A DNA stretch of 64,000 bases. Origin: G965204755 sp965243415. GTDB taxonomy: Bacteria; Acidobacteriota; Vicinamibacteria; Marinacidobacterales; Marinacidobacteraceae. Of the stretch, positions 49,682 through 58,872 are shown piece by piece (positions within the stretch are counted from its first letter, which is position 1; every line of letters begins with the position of its first letter). The position numbers were made by a program, and so were the translations under genes. Under the pieces are notes generated by a model, which had not been told where the DNA came from, did no database searches, and saw nothing but the letters and a program-made list of their open reading frames with translations. The stretch covers positions 1,054,001 to 1,118,000 of the forward strand of contig OZ251549.1 of NCBI GenBank assembly GCA_965243415.1, read 5' to 3'.

Positions 49682-50488
49682 GTGCCTTCGGTCGCCGGAG
49701 TCCTTCCCGAACAGCAGCGGTTCGGCGCCACCCGCCGCCGCGACCTCTGGTGGGTCGTCCCGCTGCTCACCTTCTCGGCGCTCACCGGGTTCATCGTCTA
49801 TTCGACCTGGGCGGCGTTCCAGAACGCCCACTACGAACTCGGCAACTACCTGTCGCCGATGTACTCCCCGGTCCTCTTCGGGGATTCCCACCACGCCTGG
49901 TTCGGGCCGAAACCGGCGTTCTGGCCGAGTTTCCTCCCGTTCTCCCCGGCGCTGCTGATCCTCGGCGCGCCGGCCGGGTTCCGGCTGACCTGTTACTACT
50001 ACCGGGGCTCCTACTACAAGGCGTTCTGGGCGAGTCCGGCCTCGTGCACCGTCGGCAAGCCGTGGAAGACCTACCGGGGTGAGCATTCCTTCCCGCTCAT
50101 CCTGCAGAACATCCACCGCTACTTCCTCTACCTGGCGGTGATCTTCATCGTCATCCTCACCTGGGACGCCTGGAAGGCGATGTGGTTCGCGAACCCGGCG
50201 ACCGGCGTCGAGGAGTTCGGCATCGGCGTGGGCACGCTGGTGCTGACGATGAATGTGGTACTGCTCGGCGGCTACACCTTCGGCTGCCATTCCTTCCGGC
50301 ACCTGGTGGGCGGGGCGTTCGACAGACTGACGGGCCGGCCGCTCCGGGCCTGCGCCTACGAGTGTTCGACCTGGCTGAACCTGCGCCACATGAACTTCGC
50401 CTGGTGCAGCCTGTTCTGGGTGGCGTTCTCCGATGTCTATGTCCGGCTCTGTTCCATGGGCGTGTGGACGGACTACCGGATCCTCTGA
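49682..50488 (+). CDS. sdhC: Succinate dehydrogenase membrane anchor subunit
   Basis: A 268-aa membrane protein with about five to six helices (WVVPLLTFSALTGFIVYSTW, FSPALLILGAPAGFRLTCYY, FPLILQNIHRYFLYLAVIFI, VLTMNVVLLGGYTFGCHSFR). Histidines in YRGEHSFPLILQNIHRY and FGCHSFRHLVG could bind heme. This single large anchor, followed by flavoprotein and iron-sulfur subunits, is the layout found in several non-proteobacterial phyla. GTG 49682 start; the stop overlaps sdhA by TGATG. The subunit name is by position and topology. Confidence 0.75.
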   Translation: MPSVAGVLPEQQRFGATRRRDLWWVVPLLTFSALTGFIVYSTWAAFQNAHYELGNYLSPMYSPVLFGDSHHAWFGPKPAFWPSFLPFSPALLILGAPAGFRLTCYYYRGSYYKAFWASPASCTVGKPWKTYRGEHSFPLILQNIHRYFLYLAVIFIVILTWDAWKAMWFANPATGVEEFGIGVGTLVLTMNVVLLGGYTFGCHSFRHLVGGAFDRLTGRPLRACAYECSTWLNLRHMNFAWCSLFWVAFSDVYVRLCSMGVWTDYRIL

Positions 50489-52311
50489 TGCAGGTCTCCG
50501 AGCACGAGGTGCTCGTCATCGGCGCCGGCGGCGCCGGGCTGCGGGCGGCCATCGAGGCCTCGGCGGCGGGGGCGCGGGTGGGGCTGGTCACCAAGTCGCT
50601 CCTGGGAAAGGCGCATACGGTGATGGCCGAGGGCGGCATCGCCGCCGCCCTGGCCCATGTGGACGACCGCGACGACTGGAAGACCCACTTCGCCGACACC
50701 ATGCGCGGCGGGCAGTACGGGAACGACCCGGTGATGGCGGAACTCCACGCGAAGGAAGCGCCCGACCGGGTCCGCGAACTCGAAGCCTGGGGAGCGGTGT
50801 TCGACCGCACCGCCGACGAGCGGATCCTCCAGCGCAACTTCGGCGGCCACAAGTACCCGCGGCTGGCGCATGTGGGCGACCGCACCGGGCTGGAGATGAT
50901 CCGCACGCTGCAGGATCACGGGATCCACCTGGGGATGGAAGTCCACATGGAGTGGACGATCACCCGGCTCCTGACGGACGGCGGCCGGGTGGTGGGGGCG
51001 TTCGGCTACGACCGCGAGAAGGGGCGGTTCCGGCTGTTCCGCGCTTCCGCGGTGGTGCTGGCCACCGGGGGGATCGGCCGGGCCTTCCGGGTCACTTCCA
51101 ACAGTTGGGAATACACCGGCGACGGGCACGCGCTCGCCTACCGCGCCGGCGCCGAACTCATCGACATGGAGTATGTCCAGTTCCACCCCACCGGGATGGT
51201 CTGGCCGCCGAGCGTCCGGGGCATCCTGGTCACCGAGGGCGTGCGCGGCGAAGGCGGCGTCCTGCGGAACAGCGAAGGCCGGCGGTTCATGTTCGACGAC
51301 ATTCCCGACCTGTACAGGAACCAGACCGCTTCCGACCCGGAAGAGGGCTGGAGATATACCCAGGGGGACAAGGAAGCGCGGCGGCCGCCGGAGCTGCTCA
51401 CCCGGGACCATGTGGCCCGCTGCATCGTCCGGGAGATCCGCGAAGGCCGGGGCAGCCCGCACGGCGGCGTCTTCCTCGACATCGCCTGGATCCGGGAGAA
51501 GTTGAAGGACGGCGAAGCGCACATCCGGCGCAAGTTGCCGAGCATGCACCACCAGTTCCGGGAACTCGCCGGGATCGACATCACCGCGGAACCGATGGAA
51601 GTGGGCCCCACCACCCACTATGTGATGGGCGGGGTGCGGGTGGACGGCGAGACCCAGATGTCCCGGACGCCCGGGCTCTTCGCCGCCGGGGAATGCGCCG
51701 GCGGACTCCACGGGGCGAACCGGCTGGGCGGGAACTCGCTCTCCGACCTGCTGGTGTTCGGGAAACGCGCCGGCGAACACGCCGCCGCCTTCGCCCGGGA
51801 GAATCCGCGCGGCGACTGCTCCGCCGCCGAGAAGGAACAGACGGAGGAATCCTCCCGGGAAGCGCTCGCCCCGTTCGACGGGGGGGGCGGCGGAGCGGAC
51901 GGGGACGGGCCCTACGCGATCCAGAGCGAACTGCAGGACCTGATGCAGGAGCGCGTCGGGATCGTCCGCAGCCAGGAGATGCTGGAATCGGGTCTCGAAG
52001 GCGTGCTCGCGCTGCGCGAACGGGCGCCCCGGGTGCGGGTGACCGGCAACCGGTCCTGGAATCCCGGGTGGCACACGGCGCTCGACCTGCCGAACCTGCT
52101 GCTCGTCTCCGAAGCGGTGGCGCGGGCGGCGGCGCTGCGGAAGGAGAGCCGGGGCGCGCACTTCCGCGAGGACTTCCCGGCGAAGGACGAGAAGTGGGGG
52201 AAGACGATCCTCGTCGCACGGCGGGGCGCGGACGGTGGAATGGAGATCCGCGAGGAACCGGTCATCGAACCGCGGCCGGATCTCCGGCAGATCATCGACG
52301 ACAATCGCTGA
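50488..52311 (+). CDS. sdhA: Succinate dehydrogenase/fumarate reductase flavoprotein subunit
   Basis: A 607-aa FAD enzyme. N-terminal VLVIGAGGAGLRAAIEASAA binds FAD; the covalent-FAD His is in GKAHTVMAEGGIAAAL (about 44). Active-site features: VQFHPTGMVWPPSVRGILV (about 230), GVRGEGGVLRN with the proton-shuttle Arg region, PTTHYVMGGVRVD (about 372), LFAAGECAGGLHGANRLGGN (about 391-410). Starts at ATG overlapping the anchor gene stop. Whether it works as oxidase or reductase cannot be told from this alone. Confidence 0.94.
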   Translation: MQVSEHEVLVIGAGGAGLRAAIEASAAGARVGLVTKSLLGKAHTVMAEGGIAAALAHVDDRDDWKTHFADTMRGGQYGNDPVMAELHAKEAPDRVRELEAWGAVFDRTADERILQRNFGGHKYPRLAHVGDRTGLEMIRTLQDHGIHLGMEVHMEWTITRLLTDGGRVVGAFGYDREKGRFRLFRASAVVLATGGIGRAFRVTSNSWEYTGDGHALAYRAGAELIDMEYVQFHPTGMVWPPSVRGILVTEGVRGEGGVLRNSEGRRFMFDDIPDLYRNQTASDPEEGWRYTQGDKEARRPPELLTRDHVARCIVREIREGRGSPHGGVFLDIAWIREKLKDGEAHIRRKLPSMHHQFRELAGIDITAEPMEVGPTTHYVMGGVRVDGETQMSRTPGLFAAGECAGGLHGANRLGGNSLSDLLVFGKRAGEHAAAFARENPRGDCSAAEKEQTEESSREALAPFDGGGGGADGDGPYAIQSELQDLMQERVGIVRSQEMLESGLEGVLALRERAPRVRVTGNRSWNPGWHTALDLPNLLLVSEAVARAAALRKESRGAHFREDFPAKDEKWGKTILVARRGADGGMEIREEPVIEPRPDLRQIIDDNR

Positions 52312-52339
52312 ACGGGGAGACCGCAAGGGGAGACCGCAA

Positions 52340-53089
52340 GTGGCGACCACGACCTTCCGCATCTGGCGTTCCGACGAGGACGGCGGCGGCCGATTCGCCG
52401 AATACCGCACCGACATCACCGAGGGGATGGTGGTGCTCGACGCGGTGCACCAGATCCAGGCGGAATCCGCCGGCGACCTCGCCGTCCGCTGGAACTGCAA
52501 GGCCGGGAAGTGCGGCTCCTGCAGCGCCGAGATCAACGGGAATCCGCGCCTCCTCTGCATGACCCGGATGAGCGACCTGCCCGCGGACGAGCCGGTGACC
52601 ATCGAACCGATGCGGGCGTTCCCGCCCCTGCGCGACCTGGTGACCGATGTGCGCTGGAACTTCGAGGTGAAGAAGAAGATCCGTCCGTTCCGCCCGCGCC
52701 CGCCGGACGCGAAGGACGGGACCTGGCGCATGGCGCAGCGCGATGTGGACCGGGTGCAGGAATTCCGCAAGTGCATCGAGTGCTTCCTCTGCCAGGATGT
52801 CTGCCATGTGCTGCGCGATTCCCACAAGCACGAGGAGTTCATCGGCCCGCGTTTCTTCGTCCACAGCGCGGCGCTGGAGATGCATCCGCTCGACACCGAG
52901 GACCGCCTGGAGGAACTGCGGCAGACGCAGGGCGTCGGCTACTGCAACATCACCAAATGCTGCACGAAGGTGTGCCCGGAGCACATCACGATCACCGACA
53001 ACGCGATCATCCCGCTCAAGGAACGGGTGGCGGACCGGTTCTACGATCCGGTGCGGAACCTCTTCCGGGTGATCACCGGCCGCCGCTGA
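52340..53089 (+). CDS. sdhB: Succinate dehydrogenase iron-sulfur subunit
   Basis: A 249-aa protein with three cluster sites. The 2Fe-2S site is C-K-A-G-K-C-G-S-C plus a later Cys in LLCMTR (about 55-78). The first of the other clusters uses CIECFLCQDVC (about 148-158) and the second uses ITKCCTKVCPEH (about 203-214), which together ligate the 4Fe-4S and 3Fe-4S centres. GTG 52340 is taken as the start. Third gene of the sdh operon. Confidence 0.95.
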   Translation: MATTTFRIWRSDEDGGGRFAEYRTDITEGMVVLDAVHQIQAESAGDLAVRWNCKAGKCGSCSAEINGNPRLLCMTRMSDLPADEPVTIEPMRAFPPLRDLVTDVRWNFEVKKKIRPFRPRPPDAKDGTWRMAQRDVDRVQEFRKCIECFLCQDVCHVLRDSHKHEEFIGPRFFVHSAALEMHPLDTEDRLEELRQTQGVGYCNITKCCTKVCPEHITITDNAIIPLKERVADRFYDPVRNLFRVITGRR

Positions 53090-53154
53090 GAGTCGGCGCC
53101 GGGGAAGCGGACGACGCAGGGATCCGGGGAGACCCGATCCGAGGAGAAACGAAC

Positions 53155-53529
53155 ATGACCTTCGGCGGAATCATCAAGGGCGGGCTCCTGGCCGGTCTGC
53201 TCATCAATGTCAGCGAGTTCGTGCTGAACTCCTTCGTCGTCGTGCCCGAGGGCGGCGCGGAGAGTTCCATCGCCTTCTGGGTGGTGTACGCCTTCGTGCT
53301 GGGCATCCTCGTCGCCTACATGTACGCGGTGGCGCGGCCGCGCTGGGGCACCGGGCCGAAGTCGGCCGTCTGCGCCGGGATCTTCGTCTGGGTGCTGCAC
53401 GCGCTGCTGCCGACGGCCGGACTGGTGAACCTCGGGATGGTCGAGTTCCCGACGCTGGCGATGGTCTGGACTCTCGTCGAGTTCGCGCTCGCCGGCCTGA
53501 TCGCCGGGAAACTCCATTCCGAGGCGTAG
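53155..53529 (+). CDS. Small four-helix membrane protein, copy 1
   Basis: A 124-aa membrane protein of unknown family: MTFGGIIKGGLLAGLLINVS, EFVLNSFVV, then FVLGILVAYMYAVARPRWG, VCAGIFVWVLHALLPTAG and VEFALAGLIAGKLHSEA. GAGGAG lies upstream of the ATG. It begins 65 bp after sdhB. A second copy (53814-54188) is very similar, so this is a tandem duplication. Acidobacterial genomes often carry such short 'GGxxAG-INVSE' proteins, but no function is known. Confidence 0.75.
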   Translation: MTFGGIIKGGLLAGLLINVSEFVLNSFVVVPEGGAESSIAFWVVYAFVLGILVAYMYAVARPRWGTGPKSAVCAGIFVWVLHALLPTAGLVNLGMVEFPTLAMVWTLVEFALAGLIAGKLHSEA

Positions 53530-53813
53530 GGAGACGGTGACGCCGGTCGTCCGGTCGGCGCCGACGCGACGGTCGGGGGGCGCTGACCTCCGGCCGGTAC
53601 GCGCCCCCGGGCGGCCGGGCACTCGCCGGGTGCGCCGCGCCGATTCTTCCTCCCCGACGCGAAACGCCGCCGGGCGCAGTCCCTCGTGGGCCGCCCGCTT
53701 CGAGTGAGCGCCGCCTCTCCGCGGGCGAGCGGCACTCCCGCTCGAGGTTCGCAGTCGACCGCGGACCGGAGCGGAGGCGAACCGACGAGTTCGGATTCCC
53801 GGCAGAAACGGAC
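53530..53813. other. Intergenic between duplicated membrane genes
   Basis: 284 bp with no gene. The duplication covers the coding regions and only a few bases before the ATG (GAAACGGACATG against GAAACGAACATG); the rest of the spacer is unrelated. Confidence 0.5.
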
Positions 53814-54188
53814 ATGACCTTCGGCGGAATCATCAAGGGCGGGCTCCTCGCCGGCCTGTTCATCAATGTCAGCGAGTTCGTGCTGAACACCTTCGTCGTG
53901 CCGGTGCCGGAAGAGGCGGCGGGTTCCATCGCCGTCTGGGTGGGGTACGCGTTCGTGCTGGGGATCCTGACCGCCTACCTGTACGCGGTGGCCCGTCCGC
54001 GATGGGGCGCCGGGCCGAAGTCGGCCGCCTCTGCCGGCATCTTCGTCTGGGTGCTCCACGCCCTGCTGCCGACCACGGGAGCGGTGAACATGGGCGCCAT
54101 CGAATTCCCGACCCTGCAGATCGGCTGGACTCTCGTCGAGATGATGATCGCCGGCCTCATCGCCGGGAAACTCCACACCGAGGCGTAA
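53814..54188 (+). CDS. Small four-helix membrane protein, copy 2
   Basis: A 124-aa paralogue of the 53155 gene, same length. It shares MTFGGIIKGGLLAGLFINVS, EFVLN, YAVARPRWG, GIFVWVLHALLPTTG and AGLIAGKLHTEA; differences are mainly in the loops (PVPEEAAGSIAVWVG). The preserved frame and conservative changes suggest both copies are functional. It converges on the large gene at 54245. Confidence 0.75.
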   Translation: MTFGGIIKGGLLAGLFINVSEFVLNTFVVPVPEEAAGSIAVWVGYAFVLGILTAYLYAVARPRWGAGPKSAASAGIFVWVLHALLPTTGAVNMGAIEFPTLQIGWTLVEMMIAGLIAGKLHTEA

Positions 54189-54244
54189 CGGGTCCCGCCG
54201 CGCCGGCCGCCGGTCGGCCGGCGACGACGCTCGGGGGTATCGGC

Positions 54245-57200
54245 CTACGGGTTTCCGGCGCCTCGGTGGCCGAGCACTTCCCGTGCGCGGAGGGCGGATT
54301 CCCGGTCGCCGGCGAGGAGGGCCGCGCGGAGGAGCCCCTCGTAGGCGGGGCGGCTTTCGGGATCCCGGTCCACCGCCTCCCGGTAGAGGCGCACTGCTTC
54401 CCCGAAGCGGTCGGCGGCCGCCTCCCCGCGCTCCAAGTCGCCGCTTTCGAGTTCGAAGGCCCCGAAGTTCGCCCAGTGGATCGCGGGGCGCGGCGCGCGG
54501 CGGACCAGTTCGGTGAACGCCGCCCGCGCCGCGCTGCGGTCGGGGCCGCCGGCGAGGGCGACCGCCCGCACCCGGAGCGCCCGCTCCTGGTTCGGATGGG
54601 CGGCCAGGATCGCGGCCGCTTCGGACGCCGCCCGCGCCGCGTCGCCCCGGCGGAGACTCAGTTCCGCGAGCCAGGCGGCGGCCTCCGGGTGGCGCGGGGC
54701 CTCCCGCAGGACGGCGCGGACCAGGTCGGCGGCGGAGTCGGGCTCGCCGCGGCCTACCTGGATCTCCGCTGCCAGCAGGAGTGCCCCGGGATCGCCGGCG
54801 AGGGCTGCGGGGCCGGTCTCGAGCGCCCGCGCCGCTTCGTCGAACCGTCCGCCGGCGAAGAGGAGGCGGGCGAGCGCCACGGTCAGGTTCTCCGCCGCGG
54901 CGCCCGCCGGGTCGGCGGCGAGGAGTCGTTCCCGGAGGAATCGTTCCCCGGAGTCCGGATCCCCGCCGGAGAGCGCCGCCCGGACGAGCGCCTCCGCCGC
55001 ACCCGCGTTCGCCGGTTCGAGGGTCAGCGTCCGTTCCGCCGTTTCCTGCGCCCAGGCCGGGCTGGCGGCGCCGAGCAGCCCTTCCGCCCGGGCGGTCCGG
55101 TCGGTCGCGCTCAGGGCTACTCCGGGATCGAGACTCCCCGGGGCCCGCGCCGCGCCGAGCCCCTGCAGGGTCCGGCGGTTCGCTGCCGCCGTTTCCGCGT
55201 GGGCGGAGAGCGGCGCCCGGAATTCGAGGATCGGCCGGTCGTCCCGGTGGCGGGGGGCGCCTTTGGCCCAGCGGGCGAGTTCCGGTCCGGCGGCGGTGAA
55301 GAACCCGGAGAGGGCTTCCGGCCCGGTCAGGCCGTAGGGCGCGGTCTCGTCGGCGACGCGCGCGATCCGCCGCCGGATCTCCTCCGGGGCGACGGTGGGG
55401 AAGGGGCCGTTCGCCCCGACGAGCAGCGCGTCGCCGTCGTGGAGGACGAAGAGGGCGGTCTCCGGGAAGGCGTCGGTGAAGCCGCCGACGACGGTCTGCA
55501 ACTCGGGCTCGGCGAGGCGGTAGAGGTGGATCCACTGGCAGAAGAGTCCGCCGGGAGCGAGCCGGGTGCGCGCCTGCTCGAAGAACTCCACGGTGAACAG
55601 CGGGGAGACGCCGCTCATCCAGGGGTTCGACGGCTCCGAGATGATCACTTCGTAGCGGTCGGCGTCGAGCCGCAGGTGGTTCCGGGCGTCCACCTGCAGC
55701 AGGGAGAACCGGTCGTCGTTCCAGGGGGCGCCGTTGGCCGCCGCGAACCGGCGCGCCGCGGCGGCGACTTCCGGGGAGATCTCCGCCGCGGTGACCCGGG
55801 CCACCGGGTGGCGGAGGGCGGCGCCGGCGGTGACCCCGCTCCCGTGGCCGACGATGAAGACCGACTCCGGCCGGGGCGCCAGCAGGAGCGGCAGGTGGGC
55901 CAGGAATCGCTGGGTCAGCATGTCCGCGCCGTCGGTGGCGTCCACCTTGCCGTCCAGGGCCAGCGAGAGTTCGCCGGCGGTGTCTTTCACCGAGACGGTG
56001 GCGGCGGCGCCCTGTTCCAGGAAGACGAGGCGCCCCCGGCGGAGCAGGTCGCGGTGGCGGTGCGGCGGGGTCCCGGCCGCCGCCTGGTAGAGGCCGCCGG
56101 ACAGCAACTCCCAGTCCCAGGATCTGGCCGCGACGGTCGCGGCGAGGGCGATCCCGGCGGCGATTCCGGCAGTGGGCAGCGCGGCGGCGAGGCGCGGGCG
56201 GAGGAGCAGCGCCGCGGCCAGGTGGGCGGCGACCGCGGCGAGGAGGGCCGCCTCGATCCCGAGGAGCGGGATCACCACGAGGCCGGCGGCGAGCGCCCCG
56301 GCGGCGTTCCCGGCGGCGGTCCACCCGTAGATGACCCCGGTCGCCCGTCCGAAACGCCCCGAGGCCGCCCGCCCGTCGCCGCCCTTCCCGCCGCCGGCGG
56401 CGAGGGCCACCGCGAAGGGGAAGGCGGCGCCGAGGAGCGCGCTGGGCAGGAGGAGCAGGGCCAGGGTCTGGAAGAACTGGAGGTCGAGGAGTGCCGGGAC
56501 CTCGCCGGCGCGCCGGGCGATCTGCGCGCCGATGGGCAGCACCAGCCGGTCGGCGAGCGCCAGGAGGCCGGCGCCGGCGGCGGCCGCCCCCAGTTGGACC
56601 AGCGCGAGCCGGAAGGCCATCGCCGGAAGCGTTCGCCGGCCGGCGGTTTTCGGGGTCTTTGTCGCCGGCCGCCGTCGGGGGCGGCGTTCGCGACGGGCGG
56701 CGGCCTCCGGGCCCGGGACGAAGCGGCCGGCGAGGGCGCTGCCGACCGCCGTTCCGAGGATGACCCCGGCGACCACGCAGGCGAAGGTGTAGATCGTGGG
56801 GCCGAAGAGCAGCGCCGCGAGCCGCGCCCAGCCGACCTCCGCCGAGAGCGCGGCGAACCCGGAGAGCGCCGCCGCGGCGGCCGCCCGGCGGGGCCAGTTC
56901 CGGTCGCCCGGTTCCGTTGCTGCCGGCGCGGCGCTCCCGGGCGGTTCGATCGGTTTCGGCTTCGGCTTCGGTGGGGGAGCGGGTTCCGCCGGGTCCCCGT
57001 TTCCGGCGTCTCCCCGGCCGAACGCCCGGAGGACGAGGGCGCCGGCCGCCAGGTTCGCCGCCACGCCGGCGGCGGTCGCCCCGGTGAGGCCCAGTTCGGG
57101 GAGGAGCCAGCGGGCGGCGAGGACCGACCCCAGCAGCGCGCCGGCGGTGTTCGCGGCGTAGAGCCAGGCGGCGGTCCCTCCCTCCGGGCGGCCGAGGCGG

Positions 57201-57643
57201 CGGCGGTGGAGGGCGGTGAGCGTGGGCAGCGTCGCGCCCATGAGCGCCGCCGCCGGGAGCAGGAAACCTGCGGCCAGCGCGCCGGCGACGAACGGCGCCG
57301 CCTCCGGCGAGTAGAGCGCCCGGAGGAGCGGCAGGCCGGCCGAGAGATAGAGCGGCAGGCCCAGCGCGAAGGCGGCGGCGCCGGCTTCGAGGAGGGCGAA
57401 GCGCCGCGCCAGCCGGGCGGGGCCGAGCCGGCCGCCGCTCCTCCCGGCGAGGACCGCGCCGAGGCCCAGCCCGCCGAGGAACAGGGCCAGGACCAGGGTG
57501 ATCGCCACATTCGTCGTCCCCACCGCCACGGCGAAGCGCCGCACCCAGACCACCTGATAGGCCAGCGAGGCGAAGCCTGACAGCAGCAGCGCCGCCGGCA
57601 GCAGGGACGCCGCTCCCGGGGCGCGGTTGCCAACGCCGGTCAT
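54245..57643 (-). CDS. Fused membrane/spermidine-synthase-like protein with TPR tail
   Basis: A 1132-aa protein in three parts. About 10-480 is a polytopic membrane region in two halves (LLSGFASLAYQVVWVRRFAV at the start, a second block after a Pro/Lys-rich loop PPPKPKPKPIEPPG). About 515-780 is a spermidine-synthase-type SAM-binding domain: VFIVGHGSGVTAGAALRHP (about 598), TAAEISPEV, and EVIISEPSNPWMSGVSPLF (about 674). From about 850 to the end is a series of TPR-like helices (ALLLAAEIQVGRGEPDSAAD, AAWLAELSLRRGDAARAASE). The fusion is known in Acidobacteriota and relatives. The substrate is not necessarily putrescine. ATG 57643. Confidence 0.87.
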   Translation of the reverse strand: MTGVGNRAPGAASLLPAALLLSGFASLAYQVVWVRRFAVAVGTTNVAITLVLALFLGGLGLGAVLAGRSGGRLGPARLARRFALLEAGAAAFALGLPLYLSAGLPLLRALYSPEAAPFVAGALAAGFLLPAAALMGATLPTLTALHRRRLGRPEGGTAAWLYAANTAGALLGSVLAARWLLPELGLTGATAAGVAANLAAGALVLRAFGRGDAGNGDPAEPAPPPKPKPKPIEPPGSAAPAATEPGDRNWPRRAAAAAALSGFAALSAEVGWARLAALLFGPTIYTFACVVAGVILGTAVGSALAGRFVPGPEAAARRERRPRRRPATKTPKTAGRRTLPAMAFRLALVQLGAAAAGAGLLALADRLVLPIGAQIARRAGEVPALLDLQFFQTLALLLLPSALLGAAFPFAVALAAGGGKGGDGRAASGRFGRATGVIYGWTAAGNAAGALAAGLVVIPLLGIEAALLAAVAAHLAAALLLRPRLAAALPTAGIAAGIALAATVAARSWDWELLSGGLYQAAAGTPPHRHRDLLRRGRLVFLEQGAAATVSVKDTAGELSLALDGKVDATDGADMLTQRFLAHLPLLLAPRPESVFIVGHGSGVTAGAALRHPVARVTAAEISPEVAAAARRFAAANGAPWNDDRFSLLQVDARNHLRLDADRYEVIISEPSNPWMSGVSPLFTVEFFEQARTRLAPGGLFCQWIHLYRLAEPELQTVVGGFTDAFPETALFVLHDGDALLVGANGPFPTVAPEEIRRRIARVADETAPYGLTGPEALSGFFTAAGPELARWAKGAPRHRDDRPILEFRAPLSAHAETAAANRRTLQGLGAARAPGSLDPGVALSATDRTARAEGLLGAASPAWAQETAERTLTLEPANAGAAEALVRAALSGGDPDSGERFLRERLLAADPAGAAAENLTVALARLLFAGGRFDEAARALETGPAALAGDPGALLLAAEIQVGRGEPDSAADLVRAVLREAPRHPEAAAWLAELSLRRGDAARAASEAAAILAAHPNQERALRVRAVALAGGPDRSAARAAFTELVRRAPRPAIHWANFGAFELESGDLERGEAAADRFGEAVRLYREAVDRDPESRPAYEGLLRAALLAGDRESALRAREVLGHRGAGNP

Positions 57644-57825
57644 CTTTGGAGCCGCAGACGGAGCGCCGCCGGCAGCGGGGACGCCGCTCCCGGGGCGCCG
57701 GAGGTCGGGGAGCGCGTCGCGGACACGGTCGAACCGTTCGGGTCGGGCGTTCGCGTGGCCGGCGCGTCGGATCGGGCGGGTCGGGCGGGGCGGGTCGGGC
57801 CGGAGTCGGATCGGGGGCGTCGGGC
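57644..57825. other. Intergenic, no gene seen
   Basis: 182 bp. A GCGCCGCCGGCAGC...CGGGG phrase at 57600-57690 is repeated inside and just upstream of the 54245 gene (CGCCGGCAGCRGGGACGCCGCTCCCGGGGCG), a short direct duplication over its start. Confidence 0.5.
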
Positions 57826-58872
57826 TCAGCCGCCGGGTGGTCGGTGCAGGTATCCCCGCCGGGCCCGGACCGTCGCGCCCGGGGCGGTTACCCCGACTTC
57901 GAGCCGCCGCCAGCCGGGGGGCTCCCCCGGGTCCGGCCGGAACGCCAGCACATAGCGCGAACGCATCTCGTCGAGCACCGCCTCGTACGCCGAGCCCAGG
58001 CGCTCCTCGTCCCGGGTGCGGATCAGTTGCCCGCCGCTCCGCTCCGCCAGGAGCCGCAGCAGCGCCGCCCCCGAGGGGGAGCCGGTGCGGCCCCGGTTGC
58101 GGCTGCGCGGGCCTTCCAGCAGGAGGTCGAAGTCGGGGGGAACGAGACCCGGCTCGGTGCGGCGGACGCCGACGCGCTCCCGGCGCCGCACCGAGGGCGG
58201 GGCGAAGTCCCGGCGGCGGGGCCGCGGCCGCCGCCGCGCCAGGTCCCGGGCGTCCGGGGGCACGATCACATAGAGCACCGCGCCGCTCCCGCGGAGCGCC
58301 TCCTCCAGGAAGGCCTCGGGGATCCAACTGCGGGTGTCCTCCCCGTCGGTGAACAGGATGAGCACCGGCCGGCCCGGCGCCCCGTCCACCAGCGCGGTCG
58401 AGAGGAGCAGGGCGTCGCGGATGGAGGTGCCGTCGCCGAACGCCGCGTCCGGGAACGGGCTCGTGGCCGCTCCGGCGCAGGGCGCGAAGTCGCGGGTGAG
58501 GAACAGCGCGGAGGAGAACACCGCCGTGGCGCAGGAGTCGCGTTCCGAGAGTCGCGAGGCGAACCGCGCGGCCGCTGTCGTCAGCGGCCGCCGGCGCTCC
58601 GCGTTCACGCTCTCGCTCAGGTCCATCGAGAAGAGCACCGCCAGCGGGCGTTCTTCCTGCGCGATGAGGCGCACTTCCCGCGGCGTTCCCTCGTCGAGCA
58701 GGGTGAAGTCCCTCGCCGTCAGGGCGCCGAGCGGCTGCCCTCCCCGGGTCACGACGACATCCACGAGCACTTCTTCGACGGTGACCCGGAACTGGCCGTT
58801 CGCCGGCGCGGCCCCGGGGAGCAGGGCGCCGAGCAGGAGGGCGGGGAACGGCCGGCTCCGGGACCGGGTCAC
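57826..58872 (-). CDS. VWFA-related domain protein (acidobacterial type), second copy
   Basis: A 348-aa secreted protein with an N-terminal signal (FPALLLGALLPGAAPANG). The order follows the 40541 protein: FRVTVEEVLVDVVVTRGGQ, FTLLDEGTPREVRLIAQEE, then VWA with MIDAS SMDLSES (D-x-S-x-S, about 82), FGDGTSIRDAL and ILFTDGEDTRS (about 175), and the ending SRYVLAFRPDPGEPPGWRR. A basic insert (RRRPRPRRRDF) sits in the middle. GTG 58872 overlaps the upstream TPR gene by GTGA, so they form a pair. Confidence 0.88.
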   Translation of the reverse strand: MTRSRSRPFPALLLGALLPGAAPANGQFRVTVEEVLVDVVVTRGGQPLGALTARDFTLLDEGTPREVRLIAQEERPLAVLFSMDLSESVNAERRRPLTTAAARFASRLSERDSCATAVFSSALFLTRDFAPCAGAATSPFPDAAFGDGTSIRDALLLSTALVDGAPGRPVLILFTDGEDTRSWIPEAFLEEALRGSGAVLYVIVPPDARDLARRRPRPRRRDFAPPSVRRRERVGVRRTEPGLVPPDFDLLLEGPRSRNRGRTGSPSGAALLRLLAERSGGQLIRTRDEERLGSAYEAVLDEMRSRYVLAFRPDPGEPPGWRRLEVGVTAPGATVRARRGYLHRPPGG

